A stretch of DNA of 64,000 nucleotides. Source: Thalassovita mediterranea. Its GTDB lineage: Bacteria > Pseudomonadota > Alphaproteobacteria > Caulobacterales > Hyphomonadaceae. Shown here piece by piece: positions 23,674-33,493 of the stretch. Position 1 is the stretch's first letter. Each line of letters opens with the position of its first letter. The notes beneath the pieces were generated by a model. That model worked only from the letters and a program-made list of their open reading frames with translations. It made no database searches and was not told the origin of the DNA. The stretch covers positions 1 to 64,000 of the forward strand of contig CP080408.1 in assembly GCA_019448215.1 (NCBI GenBank), given 5' to 3'. The position numbers and the translations under genes were made by a program.

Positions 23674-24254
23674 AAAGCGCGGGCTCTGACCTTCCTTCAG
23701 AAGCACACACTCACGGGTCCGCGGCCCGCGACTATGGAACACCCGCGCCGACCAAGATCAAGCGCGTCCTCCTCGGTGTCTTTCTCTGCGGGTTCGCCGC
23801 GAGCCTCCTCGTTGCGCTGATCGCAGGACTCATTCTTTTCGCCATCAGCATCGCCACAGACGTGACCGGGTCCACAACCTACGGCCTGACTACGGGAGAC
23901 GGTTTCTTCGCAGGCGCCATGCTCGCTCTCATGTTCTGCGCCTTCAACTGGTTTGTCTTCTACGCCGTCGTGCCCGTCACATGGCTCGTGCTCGCCTTCT
24001 CCATAGGCCGGTTTCCGAGACGAGGGATTGGTGCGACGGCGGCTTATCTGAGATGGGGCGCCATCTGGGGCGCGTTGCTCGCTGGCGGCATATCCAGTCT
24101 CTTCACACTCAACATATCAGCCATCGCCTGGTTTGGCGGGTTGATCACTGGCGGAGCAGTCGGCGCACTGGCTGGAATTATTTGCGGACAGATTTTTATC
24201 ATGATCGTCCGCCCTGCGCGCCAGCTTGCCGACAAGACGGCGGATGTATTCTAG
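23670..24254 (+). CDS. Four-helix membrane protein, second of a pair
   Basis: This 194-residue protein has a polar N-terminus (1-30) and hydrophobic segments at about 33-62, 78-118, 128-150 and 155-180. It is translationally coupled to the previous gene through ATGA and is probably its paralogue or partner ([24 protein letters not shown]). rnhA follows after 49 bp. Function is unknown. Confidence 0.62.
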   Translation: MKSAGSDLPSEAHTHGSAARDYGTPAPTKIKRVLLGVFLCGFAASLLVALIAGLILFAISIATDVTGSTTYGLTTGDGFFAGAMLALMFCAFNWFVFYAVVPVTWLVLAFSIGRFPRRGIGATAAYLRWGAIWGALLAGGISSLFTLNISAIAWFGGLITGGAVGALAGIICGQIFIMIVRPARQLADKTADVF

Positions 24255-24303
24255 CGCGGCTGGCGGATTGACCGCGCCAGCGAAACACGCAACCCAGAGC
24301 GCC

Positions 24304-24756
24304 ATGTCAAAGCTCGTTGAAATCTGGACAGACGGTGCCTGTAGCGGCAATCCCGGCCCCGGCGGCTGGGGCGCTCTGCTCAAATCTGGCAACCATGAGA
24401 AAGAGCTGATGGGCGGCGAATATGAGACCACCAATAACCGGATGGAGCTCATGGCCGCGATTGAAGGCCTCAACGCGCTGAAGCGTCCGTCAAAGGTCCG
24501 CCTGCACACTGATTCGACCTATGTGAAAGATGGCCTGACCAAGTGGATCCATGGCTGGAAGCGCAATGGCTGGAAGACGGCTTCAAAAAAACCGGTCAAG
24601 AACAAGGACCTCTGGCAGGCTCTTGAGACCGCCTGCAAGCCTCATGAGATTGAATGGGTCTGGGTGAAAGGCCACGCGGGCGACGAAGGTAATGAGCGCG
24701 CCGACGAACTGGCCCGCCTTGCAGCACGCCAGAAGAAAGACGCCTCAGCGCTCTAG
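24304..24756 (+). CDS. rnhA: Ribonuclease HI
   Basis: This 150-residue enzyme cleaves the RNA strand of RNA-DNA hybrids. The catalytic set is Asp10 ([13 protein letters not shown]), Glu48 (NRMELMA), Asp70 (LHTDSTYV), His124 ([13 protein letters not shown]) and Asp134. The start at 24304 ([11 protein letters not shown]) fits the family; the longer frame to 24226 does not. The last 12 bases overlap the convergent MmcQ-type gene. Confidence 0.96.
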   Translation: MSKLVEIWTDGACSGNPGPGGWGALLKSGNHEKELMGGEYETTNNRMELMAAIEGLNALKRPSKVRLHTDSTYVKDGLTKWIHGWKRNGWKTASKKPVKNKDLWQALETACKPHEIEWVWVKGHAGDEGNERADELARLAARQKKDASAL

Positions 24757-25089
24757 ACGGTCATGAAATTTGGCGGGCGCCGCATGGCGCCAGGACATGG
24801 TCAGCGCGGAACACAGCGTCGCCTCATCGACTTCGCCAAGCCGGATGGAGGTTGCGCCCTTATCGCCCCACTTGTTCGGGACCTTGAAGAAAACGACAGG
24901 CTCAGCCTCGCACAGCATGGCCTGCTCCTCGACACTGAGGAAGACGTTTGCGAATTCATGGTGTGGGGGCAGCGTGCAGAATATCTTGCCGCGGGGGACG
25001 TCGACACGGAAGCTCGTCCAGTCGAAATGAGGCTTTTCCAGCGCCTCAGGAAAAGACAGGGCGATGCGCGTCAGGTCTTCTGCGGTCAT
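24745..25089 (-). CDS. MmcQ/YjbR-family protein
   Basis: This 114-residue protein fits the MmcQ/YjbR fold ([24 protein letters not shown], then [17 protein letters not shown] and ending with a conserved [14 protein letters not shown] region). Members have a double-wing DNA-binding-like fold, but their function is largely unknown. It overlaps the 3' end of rnhA by 12 bp in a convergent orientation. Confidence 0.85.
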   Translation of the reverse strand: MTAEDLTRIALSFPEALEKPHFDWTSFRVDVPRGKIFCTLPPHHEFANVFLSVEEQAMLCEAEPVVFFKVPNKWGDKGATSIRLGEVDEATLCSALTMSWRHAAPAKFHDRLER

Positions 25090-25113
25090 CGCCCTGTCCC
25101 TTTCAGTCAGTCA

Positions 25114-26109
25114 TCAGGCGTTTGCCGACGCCTTCGTGCCGAGGAAGCCGCGCAGGCGATCCTCGATAATGTCGTGAGCCTCTTTCATGATCCGGTCGAT
25201 CAGCTCCTTACAGGTCGGGATGTCGTAGATCAGGCCCGCAACCATGCCGCATGACCATGCGCCGGCATCCATCTCGCCTTCCTTCATGATCTTTGGATAG
25301 ACGCCAGCGACTTCCTCGATGATGTCCTCGAACTTGATGTCGGAGCCGAGGCGCTTTTCCTTTTCGAGGAGGCGCTCAACGCCAGCATTGTTCAGCACGC
25401 GCTCTGTGTTGCGCAGCGGGCGCATCACAAGGCGGGTATCGAGTTCAGTCGCAGCGACGATGGCCTGCTTCACATTCTCATGCACAGGCGCTTCTTTCGT
25501 CGCGATAAAGCGGGTGCCCATATTCATGCCCTGTGCGCCCATAGCGAGCGAAGCAACCAGAGAGCGGCCGTCAGCCTGACCGCCGGAAGAGACGAACGGG
25601 ATTTCCAGCTCATCGGCAGCCCGCGGCAGGAGGATCATGTTCGGCACATCGTCTTCGCCGGGGTGGCCGCCGCACTCGAAACCGTCGACAGAGACAGCGT
25701 CACAGCCGATCGACTGCGCCTTCAGCGCGTGGCGAACAGCGGTGCATTTGTGGATGACCTTGATGCCATTATCCTTGAGGATCGGCAGGACCTGCGCCGG
25801 GTTGTTGCCCGCCGTCTCGACCGCTTTCACGCCGCCTTCGATGATGGCCTTGATGTAGCCCGGATAGTCCGGCGGGTTCACCGATGGCAGGAAGGTGAGG
25901 TTCACGCCGAACGGCTTGTCGGTCATGTCCTTGCAGCGCGCGATCTCATTGGCGAGATCGGCAGGCGTTTTCTGCGTCAGCGCCGTAATGATGCCGAGGC
26001 CGCCGGCATTGGAAACGGCCGCAGCCATCTCGGCGAAACCGACATAGTGCATCCCGCCCTGGATGATGGGATGTTCGATGCCGAACATTTCGGTGATCGC
26101 TGTCTTCAT
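25114..26109 (-). CDS. Nitronate monooxygenase (2-nitropropane dioxygenase-like)
   Basis: This 331-residue FMN-dependent TIM-barrel enzyme begins FGIEHPIIQGGMHYVG, has GGHPGEDD for phosphate binding, SSGGQADGRSLVASLAMGAQGMNMGTRF, and the family pattern overall. It would oxidise nitronates such as propionate-3-nitronate, although many members have unknown substrates or act as enoyl reductases. CCGGAGGATAAA precedes the ATG. It is transcribed with, or just after, the sulfotransferase gene on the same strand. Confidence 0.9.
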   Translation of the reverse strand: MKTAITEMFGIEHPIIQGGMHYVGFAEMAAAVSNAGGLGIITALTQKTPADLANEIARCKDMTDKPFGVNLTFLPSVNPPDYPGYIKAIIEGGVKAVETAGNNPAQVLPILKDNGIKVIHKCTAVRHALKAQSIGCDAVSVDGFECGGHPGEDDVPNMILLPRAADELEIPFVSSGGQADGRSLVASLAMGAQGMNMGTRFIATKEAPVHENVKQAIVAATELDTRLVMRPLRNTERVLNNAGVERLLEKEKRLGSDIKFEDIIEEVAGVYPKIMKEGEMDAGAWSCGMVAGLIYDIPTCKELIDRIMKEAHDIIEDRLRGFLGTKASANA

Positions 26110-26212
26110 GGAATTTATCCTCCGGCAAAATCAGTTGAGCGCAACTTGCCAAAGAAGCACCGACCGCGGCAAGCCTGCCGACGGGGAAAGAAGCTGGTGA
26201 GCGCGATTATCT

Positions 26213-28045
26213 TCAGAGGAGCCCGCCAAAGCGGGCCAATGTTTCCGAACTTAGACTTTCCTTCAGCGGTGTTAGCTGGTGCTCCACCGCCCGCCATTGG
26301 CCAATGCCGGCACTGTTGAGCGGCTGTCTCACCTGTTCACTGCTGGCGGTGCGCACGGCCCGCTCATTCTCATGGAAAGAGAGACAGGCTGGCTCAAAGC
26401 CGAGACCGATATCCTCCAGCAGGCGGGTGATGACCCGCTCCGGCTCGGCGACCAGGTCTTCATAGATGACGCGATGCACCCGCCCAGGCAGCACCTCGTC
26501 CCAATGGTCCATCAAGGCGAGATACCCATTATAGTAGGCGCCAATGTCGCGAAGGTCGTAGCTATAGCCGACGCCGGCCGCGAAATATTGCTTGTAGAGA
26601 CTGAGCCCGCAGTCGAGCGGATTACGCCGGATGTCGATGATGACCGCATGCGGCAGGATTTTATGGATCAGGCCGACATGCTCGAAATTGTGGGGCAGTT
26701 TGTCGGTGAAGCAGGCGGCGCCCTCTCTACGGAATACTGCGCTGTCGTCGATGTATTGCTGGCCAAACGCGGCGAGGTCCGCCGCTGACACGCCACCTAC
26801 CTTGTCCAGGTAATCGCCGCCTAGCGTCTTGGCGCAGAGCCTGTGCGCCCTTCGCTTGATTGATGGCAAGACGGGTAGCTCCATCGTCCCCTCGACCTTG
26901 GAATGGCTCGCGAGGATCTGCTCAAGCAGGGTCGAGCCGGAGCGCGGCAGGCCGAGAATGAAAATCGGGGTGGGCCCAATCGCTGGGTGGCTCGCTTGGG
27001 TCTCCAGCGCGGCCGTATCAAAGCCCTGCTTCAAGCGGTCGATGGCGTCCGAGAATTGCGTGCGGTCAAAGCCGAGCCCGAAAGCGCGGCCTTCATTCTG
27101 TGCGAATGCGAGCTGCAGGGCATTTGCCTTGGCGTAGGCCTCTATGGCTTGCTTCTGATCTCCGGGCGTATCGCTCGCCCGCGCGTAAGCAAAAGCCGCT
27201 TGCGCCTTTTGCTGGCGGTTCACGCTGGACGAGGCGAGAAGATCTCGCATGGCGGCTCGCTCATCATCAGTGAATTTGTAGGTCTTCAGGTCGGCCAGTC
27301 CCCACCATGCCGCCGCCTGACCGGGGTGAAGGCGGAGGCTGTCATGAAACGCCTCAACAGACGCTGCCTTATCGCCAAGTATCCTGTGAAGCTGCCCGCG
27401 CAGCAGCTTGATTTCACTCAGCTTTCGGGAATCTTCTCCAGCGAGCGTTTCGGCGCGCGTGCAGAGTTCGAGCGCCTCCTCATTCTGACCGTAGCGCAGG
27501 AGGACGGTCAGGAGCCGGTGGACTGCCGGGAATCCGTTGTCGAGTCGGGCGAGTTCGCGCGCGGCCTCAATAGCCCCTGCATAATCGCCCGCATCCTCCA
27601 GCGCGCTAATGTGCAGCTCTCGAAGGACGGGGTTTGCAGGCGCATGCTGGAAACTGGTCGCCAGATGTCTTGCCGCTGCCTCATGGTCACCACGTGCACG
27701 TGCAAGGTGGGCCAGCGTGAATACGGCACGCGGATGCCCCGGCACCTCGGCCAGCATAGCTTCTGCCATGGCGCGCGCGTCTTCATAGCGGCGCGACTGG
27801 ATCGCCTGCTGGATGCGCACAAAGCCTTCCGGCATCGGATCTACACGCTCTGCCTCGCGCATGGCAGCGACGGCCGATACATACTCACCAGCATCATAGC
27901 GGAGTCTGGAAAGGCGTAGCCAGAGCGCAAATGCCCGCGGCTCACGCTTCAGTGCGGCTTCCAGCTGGGCAATGGCTTCATCGCCCTGCCCGGCACCGGC
28001 AAGCCGGTCGACAGTTTCCAGAAGTGCATTAGTCGTTTCAGGCAT
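26213..28045 (-). CDS. TPR-repeat sulfotransferase
   Basis: This 610-residue protein has about eight TPR-like helical pairs in its first 300 residues, followed by a sulfotransferase domain. The 5'-phosphosulfate-binding loop GLPRSGSTLLEQIL is near residue 365, and the 3'-phosphate site appears later in the DIRRNPLDCGLSLY region. It would transfer sulfate from PAPS to an unknown acceptor. This two-domain form is frequent in marine alphaproteobacteria. It follows the TonB receptor gene, from which a strong terminator separates it. Confidence 0.88.
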   Translation of the reverse strand: MPETTNALLETVDRLAGAGQGDEAIAQLEAALKREPRAFALWLRLSRLRYDAGEYVSAVAAMREAERVDPMPEGFVRIQQAIQSRRYEDARAMAEAMLAEVPGHPRAVFTLAHLARARGDHEAAARHLATSFQHAPANPVLRELHISALEDAGDYAGAIEAARELARLDNGFPAVHRLLTVLLRYGQNEEALELCTRAETLAGEDSRKLSEIKLLRGQLHRILGDKAASVEAFHDSLRLHPGQAAAWWGLADLKTYKFTDDERAAMRDLLASSSVNRQQKAQAAFAYARASDTPGDQKQAIEAYAKANALQLAFAQNEGRAFGLGFDRTQFSDAIDRLKQGFDTAALETQASHPAIGPTPIFILGLPRSGSTLLEQILASHSKVEGTMELPVLPSIKRRAHRLCAKTLGGDYLDKVGGVSAADLAAFGQQYIDDSAVFRREGAACFTDKLPHNFEHVGLIHKILPHAVIIDIRRNPLDCGLSLYKQYFAAGVGYSYDLRDIGAYYNGYLALMDHWDEVLPGRVHRVIYEDLVAEPERVITRLLEDIGLGFEPACLSFHENERAVRTASSEQVRQPLNSAGIGQWRAVEHQLTPLKESLSSETLARFGGLL

Positions 28046-28064
28046 GGCAGTTCGAATAACAAGA

Positions 28065-28090
28065 AATGCGGAGGCTTTCGCCTCCGCATT
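28065..28090 (-). terminator. Terminator of the TonB receptor gene
   Basis: A perfect 11 bp stem AATGCGGAGGC/GCCTCCGCATT with a GAAA loop on the minus strand is followed by TTTCTTGTTATT. It lies 31 bases past the receptor stop codon. Confidence 0.85.
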
Positions 28091-28120
28091 CCACTTTTAT
28101 CTTCAGGTCCGACTTGAGCC

Positions 28121-31100
28121 CTAGTGGGTGTAGGTCAGGCCGAGGAAGAAGAAGCGGCCACGTGGCCCGACCGGCCATGCCGTCTGCGTCGAGAACGGAT
28201 CCTTGTCAGCGATATTGTTCACGCCGCCATAGAAGGTGAACTGTTCGCTGAACTCATAGGACGCGTTCACGTCGAAGATGTAGCTCTCATCGAAGAAGCC
28301 AGCATTGCCGTAGAGCGCCTGATTGCCATTGAGGCCAAGCACGTCTTCGACCTCATCGACTGCCTGACGGCTGAGATACTGGGTCTGGAAGCCGACGGCC
28401 AGCGGACCGCGTGCCCAGGTCAGGTTCAGATTGCCCGAAAGCTCAGGCAGGAACAGTTCCTCGATCTCTGGATCGACATCTTCTGGGTCGAGTGGGTTGA
28501 AGAAGCGGTCCAGCTTCTCTTGATAGGAGCCAACCAGCGTTGCGCCGAAGGTGTTCTCGCCAACATCGAAAGAGTAGTTGGCGGAGAAATCGACACCGCT
28601 TGCTTCGACCTGGGCGAAATTGATCTGACCGGTTTCAAGACCGTTCAGGCCACCGTCCGCACGGCGGGTGTAGAGGTTACAGAAGTCGAGGCCGGGATAG
28701 TTCGTGGAGTCCAGACAGCCATCGAGGATGTCGCCAGAGGCCACAGCCGAAATCGCGTCCTCAATCGATACGTCCCAATAGTCGACAGTCAGCGAGAAGC
28801 CCGGCAGGAAGCGAGGCTGGAACACCGCACCGACCGTGAAGGTTTCGGCCGTCTCCACATCGAGATCAGGGTTACCGCCCGACACGCCAGAGAAGCGGCC
28901 CGTCAGCGGATTCACCCAGATATAGTTGCCTGCCCCATCGAGGATCTGGCCTTGTGGGACGCCTGCTGCGAGGAGGTCAGCCACACAGTTGGCCTGACGC
29001 ACGCTGGAGCCGGCACCGACATTGCCCGGGTCACACGGGTCAGCAGTTGCCGAAACGGTGATCGGAAGACGCGGATCGAACAGTTCGGAGATGTTCGGCG
29101 CACGCACAGCTTCAGAGACGGTACCGCGGAAGCTGATGTCCTCGATCGGCGCCCATGTACCGCCCACTTTCCAGGTGGTCGCTTCGCCAAGTGTCGAATA
29201 GCTCGCCACCCGAACAGCACCGTCCAGAGTCAGCTCTTTTGCGAATGGCCGGTCTTCAAAGATCGGCAGACGAATTTCAGCGAAGGCGTCGTAGACGTCA
29301 TAGCCACCACCCGTATTGAACTGCTGGGTGTTGTCGATGCTGGTGAACGAGAACAGCCATGGGCTGATCTGGCTGACCTGAGCGCCCGGCGTATAGGACG
29401 TCGTTGGCGGCAGGATACCGAGCGTCAGCGGATCGAGCGTGCTGCTGCTGCGCTCATTGCGGAACTCAAGGCCGGCTGCATAGCCGAGCGGACCGTCGAG
29501 GACATAGTCCATGACATCGAAGTTACCGGTCGCGATGAGCGAGACCACCGTCTGCTCAAGCTTCAGCTCATCCCGCAGGTTTGACGTGACGAAGTCACGT
29601 GCAGCCTGGCTGGTTGAATAGGTGCCGAACGGGTTGAGCGGCGCACATGAGCCGTCGCCCGGCGTGAACGAATAGTAGGCGTTCGACGAATAGAAGCCAT
29701 CCGCATAGCCATTGCCGCCCGCGAAATAGTCGATTTCGTAAAAGGCGTTCGGGTCGAGATCTGAACGACAGACAATGTTGCCATTGCCGTCCTCGACAGC
29801 GTCGATCGCCGCGAACACGCGGTCGAGATAGAGGCCGGTGTATTCATCGGTGCGCTTGAACTCACCGCGATTGATCGAGCCTTCGATCAGGTGGCCTGCT
29901 GCAGGCTCCCACTCGAAGCCCGCTACAAAGCGAAGCGTCTCACGCTCATAGGTCGATGGATTGTCATCGCTCCAGTCCAGCGGGTCCTGCGTAAGCAGGA
30001 GGCCACCTGTAACGGCAACGACTGGGTCCAGCTGAGATGGAATAAACGGGTTGTCCGGCTGGATGAACAGCGTGTCGTAGAAGCTGTCCTGCTCGGCAAA
30101 GGTCGTCGATTCTGCGTTCACATACTTGCCTTCAAAGAAGACAGAGAATGTCGGCGCCAGCTCATAATTGGCGTTAAGATTCAGAACGACCTTGTCTGTG
30201 GCCGGGTAGAGCGTATCGCGGTTGAAGCTGATTGCGCCGCCATCGCCGCCAATGCCCCAAAGACCGTTGAGAACGATACCGTCCTGGTTCACGCGAATAG
30301 TGCCATCCGGATTTGTCAACCAGCAACCTGCAAGGAAGCCAACGCGGCCGCCCTCGGACTCCTGACAGTCTGGCGTGCCGTTGCCGTTGATGTCGACATA
30401 AAGCGTGTTACGGCCGCCAAAAGTCGGCGCGATCGAGCCTTCCTGCGAGGTGAGCCAGAAGGTTGGATTATTGATCACGGCACGCGGCGGGGCGTTCGGG
30501 TCCGTCAGCCTCGCCGGGTTCGCACGTGGCTCGACACTGGCGATGCCATTGTCGCGCGACCAGTCGCGGTCGCCATAGGTGATGGACGAATCGTCTTCAT
30601 AGGTCAGGGCGAGAACGATATTGCCCTTGCCATTGTCGAAGTTCTGGCCGGCAAGAAGGTCGAACGTGAAATTCTCGGCATCGCCTTCGCCTGCCACACC
30701 GCCGCGAAGGTCGAGCTGGAGGCCTTCGAAGTCATCCTTGAGGACGAAGTTCACGACACCCGTCACAGCGTCTGCACCATAGACAGCCGATGCACCACCG
30801 GTCGTGACTTCCACGCGCTCAACCAGCGAACGCGGGATTGTGCCTACATCGACAGCCTGCGTACCACGGAAGCCAGCCACGTGGCGGCGTCCATTGACGA
30901 GGGTCAGTGTCCGCTCCTGGCCAAGACCGCGCAGGTTCAGCGCGTTTGCGCCCGTATCGGACTGTTCAGCCGTCAACGACGAAACCAGGGCCGGGATATC
31001 ATTCACGATGTCGGCGAGGTTCAGCTCACCAGAGAGCTTGATGGCCTCATCATCGAGCGACTGGACAGGAACCGACGAAATCAGATTGGGGTCGGACGGG

Positions 31101-31297
31101 ATGCGCGATCCGGTGACGGTCACCGTCTGCTGGATGGCGGCTGCTTCTTCCACCTCTGGAATGGTTTCGACATCATCCTGGATGGCATCCTGCGCCAAAG
31201 CTACCGGACCGGCAAACGCGAAAACGGTTGTTGCGGCAACTCCAGACAGTAGAAGGCGCTGGAAACCGGCTTCTGTTCTCTTACGAACAAGGCTCAT
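28121..31297 (-). CDS. TonB-dependent outer-membrane receptor
   Basis: This 1058-residue receptor has a signal peptide (ending VALAQ), a likely TonB-box region before VTVTGSRIPSD, a plug domain at about 60-190 (LNLRGLGQERTLTLVNGRRH, VEVTTGGASAVYGADAVTGVVNF), and a long beta-barrel with many loops. It would import a siderophore, vitamin, oligosaccharide or other large nutrient by TonB energy; the ligand is unknown. The start at 31297 has GGAG seven bases upstream; the codon at 31318 is a less likely GTG. Confidence 0.93.
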   Translation of the reverse strand: MSLVRKRTEAGFQRLLLSGVAATTVFAFAGPVALAQDAIQDDVETIPEVEEAAAIQQTVTVTGSRIPSDPNLISSVPVQSLDDEAIKLSGELNLADIVNDIPALVSSLTAEQSDTGANALNLRGLGQERTLTLVNGRRHVAGFRGTQAVDVGTIPRSLVERVEVTTGGASAVYGADAVTGVVNFVLKDDFEGLQLDLRGGVAGEGDAENFTFDLLAGQNFDNGKGNIVLALTYEDDSSITYGDRDWSRDNGIASVEPRANPARLTDPNAPPRAVINNPTFWLTSQEGSIAPTFGGRNTLYVDINGNGTPDCQESEGGRVGFLAGCWLTNPDGTIRVNQDGIVLNGLWGIGGDGGAISFNRDTLYPATDKVVLNLNANYELAPTFSVFFEGKYVNAESTTFAEQDSFYDTLFIQPDNPFIPSQLDPVVAVTGGLLLTQDPLDWSDDNPSTYERETLRFVAGFEWEPAAGHLIEGSINRGEFKRTDEYTGLYLDRVFAAIDAVEDGNGNIVCRSDLDPNAFYEIDYFAGGNGYADGFYSSNAYYSFTPGDGSCAPLNPFGTYSTSQAARDFVTSNLRDELKLEQTVVSLIATGNFDVMDYVLDGPLGYAAGLEFRNERSSSTLDPLTLGILPPTTSYTPGAQVSQISPWLFSFTSIDNTQQFNTGGGYDVYDAFAEIRLPIFEDRPFAKELTLDGAVRVASYSTLGEATTWKVGGTWAPIEDISFRGTVSEAVRAPNISELFDPRLPITVSATADPCDPGNVGAGSSVRQANCVADLLAAGVPQGQILDGAGNYIWVNPLTGRFSGVSGGNPDLDVETAETFTVGAVFQPRFLPGFSLTVDYWDVSIEDAISAVASGDILDGCLDSTNYPGLDFCNLYTRRADGGLNGLETGQINFAQVEASGVDFSANYSFDVGENTFGATLVGSYQEKLDRFFNPLDPEDVDPEIEELFLPELSGNLNLTWARGPLAVGFQTQYLSRQAVDEVEDVLGLNGNQALYGNAGFFDESYIFDVNASYEFSEQFTFYGGVNNIADKDPFSTQTAWPVGPRGRFFFLGLTYTH

Positions 31298-31486
31298 ACT
31301 CTCACTCCTCACACTCACGAGATGGCCGCCAGTTGTTTGGCAATATTAATTTCCGTCAATGAAACTGAGAGCTTTGCGGGCCGAAACGGCATTTTGCCTA
31401 CAAAACGGTCATTCCAGCCCTTATTGTGGGCGGCGGTATACGGCGCTAATGGTTGAAGGCGCAGCGCCATATGGGGGAGAGCGGCC

Positions 31487-32215
31487 ATGAAGACGATTCT
31501 CGTTCACGGTGTGCCTGACACGCCGCAGATGTGGCAGCCCTTGATCGACGCGCTCGCCGACCGCGGCCATGAAAACCTGTCTGCCCCTGCCCTGCCGGGC
31601 TTCACGTCACCCGCCCCGGCTGGCTTTGACTGTACCAAGGAAGCCTATGTTGGCTGGCTCATCTCTCAGATGGAGGCCGCTGGTGAGCCGGTAAACCTTG
31701 TCGGCCATGACTGGGGCGCCCTGCTCGTCGTACGCGCGGCATCGCTTCGCCCGGATCTCGTTCGAAGCTGGGCCGTCGCCAACGCCCTGCCCGAGCGCGG
31801 CTATAGCTGGCATCGCACGGCACGCATCTGGCAAACCCCACTGCTGGGAGAGCTTTTCATGGCGCTGACAGGCAAGGACAGGCTTGCAGGCGCGCTTGCC
31901 TCGGCAGGCTTGCCACAAGGCCTCGCAGAGCATGAGGCCCGCCACTGGTCGCCTCACATGCGAAAGGCCATCCTGCGCCTATACCGCTCCGCCAGGAATA
32001 TCGCCGTGGCGTGGACCGGCGATCTGGACAAGCTGCCGACTAGAGGCCTCGTCTTCTGGGGTGATGACGACCCGTTCGTCCCGGTCGAGACCGCAGAGCG
32101 CTTCTGCGCTGAAACAAACACGCCGCTGCACCGGAACGCGGATACAGGCCATTGGTCGGTCGTCGAGAAGGCACCAGAGTTTGCTGCGCTCCTCAGCGCG
32201 CACTGGAAAAGCTGA
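31487..32215 (+). CDS. Alpha/beta hydrolase with an Asp nucleophile motif
   Basis: This 242-residue hydrolase has the oxyanion motif LVHGVPDTPQMW, the nucleophile elbow VGHDWGA with Asp75 (as in epoxide hydrolases and haloalkane dehalogenases rather than serine esterases), an acid in WGDDDPFVP and a His in DTGHWSVVE. It is divergent from the TonB receptor, with 189 bp between the starts. The acyl-CoA dehydrogenase follows after 69 bp. The substrate is unknown. Confidence 0.85.
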   Translation: MKTILVHGVPDTPQMWQPLIDALADRGHENLSAPALPGFTSPAPAGFDCTKEAYVGWLISQMEAAGEPVNLVGHDWGALLVVRAASLRPDLVRSWAVANALPERGYSWHRTARIWQTPLLGELFMALTGKDRLAGALASAGLPQGLAEHEARHWSPHMRKAILRLYRSARNIAVAWTGDLDKLPTRGLVFWGDDDPFVPVETAERFCAETNTPLHRNADTGHWSVVEKAPEFAALLSAHWKS

Positions 32216-32284
32216 CGCGCGGTCACGGCTTGCACGCCGGGTCGGGCTTGCGAAGATGGGTTTCGTCCATGATCGGAGGCCCAG

Positions 32285-33493
32285 ATGCAGCTTACATTCA
32301 GCCGAGAAGAAGAAGCGTTTCGACAGGAGGTCCGCGACTTCCTTGCTGACAAGCTGACACCAGAGCTGCGACGTTACGCATCGCGCATGACGAGCGTCTA
32401 TGCAGACAAGGAAACCGCGCTCAAATGGCAGGCGATCCTTGTCGAACAGGGCTGGGCTGCCCCGTCCTGGCCGGTCGAATATGGCGGCTGCGACTGGAGC
32501 GTCGCCCAGCACTATATCTTTGACGTCGAAATGGCGCGCGCAGGTGCGCCGCCGCTTTCGCCCATGGGCGTTGGCATGTGCGGCCCCGCGCTCATCGGTC
32601 ATGGCTCAAAAGAGCAAAAGGACTACTACCTGCCCCGCATCCTCTCCGGCGAGGATTTCTGGTGTCAGGGCTATTCCGAACCCCATGCCGGCTCTGACCT
32701 TGCCGCCCTTACAATGAGCGCTGAGGATGATGGCGACGCCTTCATCTGCTCAGGTTCGAAAATCTGGACCACGCATGCGCATGAAGCGAACATGATGTTC
32801 TGCCTCGTACGCACGGACGCTTCCGGCAAACCTCAGACCGGTATTACCTTCGTTCTGATCGACATGAACGCACCCGGGGTCACTGTCGACCCGATCATCA
32901 TGCTGTCGGGCGAGCACATCCAGAACGCCGTCTTCTTCGACAATGTCCGCGTGCCGAAGGCCAATGTGGTGGGCGAGATCAATAAGGGCTGGACTGTCGC
33001 CAAATACCTGCTGGAGTTCGAACGCGGCGGCTCTTCCTATGGCCCTCGGCTGTTGCAGCGAATCGCGGGGCTACGCCGCACCGCCCACACGCTGGACCGT
33101 ATGACACCGGACCTCGATGCGCACCTCACGCAGGCCGAAATCGATGCATCGACGCTAGAGGCTGCCGAGCTGATGATGATGGCAGAACTGGCAGGCGGCG
33201 GAACGCCGGGCCTGAAGGCGTCCATGATGAAGGTTCGCGGCACTGAACTCAGCCAGCGCCTCACCGAAATCGGCCTCGACCTCGCAGGCATCCATGTTCA
33301 GCCATTCCAGCCAGAGCACACCGAGACCGGCGGGCCTGTCGTGACCCATGCCCCCTCCAATCAGGGGCTGGTGGGGCCAGAGAGCCTCGTCACCGTGTCG
33401 TCAAAATATCTCAATGACCGCGCCGGGTCGATCTATGCTGGCTCTAACGAGATCCAGCGTAACATCCTCTCCAAGGGCCAGCTCGGCCTCTAG
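32285..33493 (+). CDS. Acyl-CoA dehydrogenase
   Basis: This 402-residue flavoprotein oxidises an acyl-CoA to the enoyl-CoA. Family blocks are YSEPHAGSDLAAL, GSKIWTTHAHEANMMF, FDNVRVPKANVVGEINKGW and YAGSNEIQRNILSK. The lengthened middle resembles the branch used for steroid side chains or branched acyl-CoAs, but this is only by eye. GGAGGCCCAG precedes the ATG at 32285. The stop overlaps the stop of the next gene on the other strand as CTAG. Confidence 0.92.
   Translation: MQLTFSREEEAFRQEVRDFLADKLTPELRRYASRMTSVYADKETALKWQAILVEQGWAAPSWPVEYGGCDWSVAQHYIFDVEMARAGAPPLSPMGVGMCGPALIGHGSKEQKDYYLPRILSGEDFWCQGYSEPHAGSDLAALTMSAEDDGDAFICSGSKIWTTHAHEANMMFCLVRTDASGKPQTGITFVLIDMNAPGVTVDPIIMLSGEHIQNAVFFDNVRVPKANVVGEINKGWTVAKYLLEFERGGSSYGPRLLQRIAGLRRTAHTLDRMTPDLDAHLTQAEIDASTLEAAELMMMAELAGGGTPGLKASMMKVRGTELSQRLTEIGLDLAGIHVQPFQPEHTETGGPVVTHAPSNQGLVGPESLVTVSSKYLNDRAGSIYAGSNEIQRNILSKGQLGL

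Noticed and set aside
28065-28090. Hairpin with GAAA loop as a third copy of the GIY-YIG repeat
   Set aside because: It lacks the 18-nt block and has a T-rich tail, so it is an ordinary terminator.
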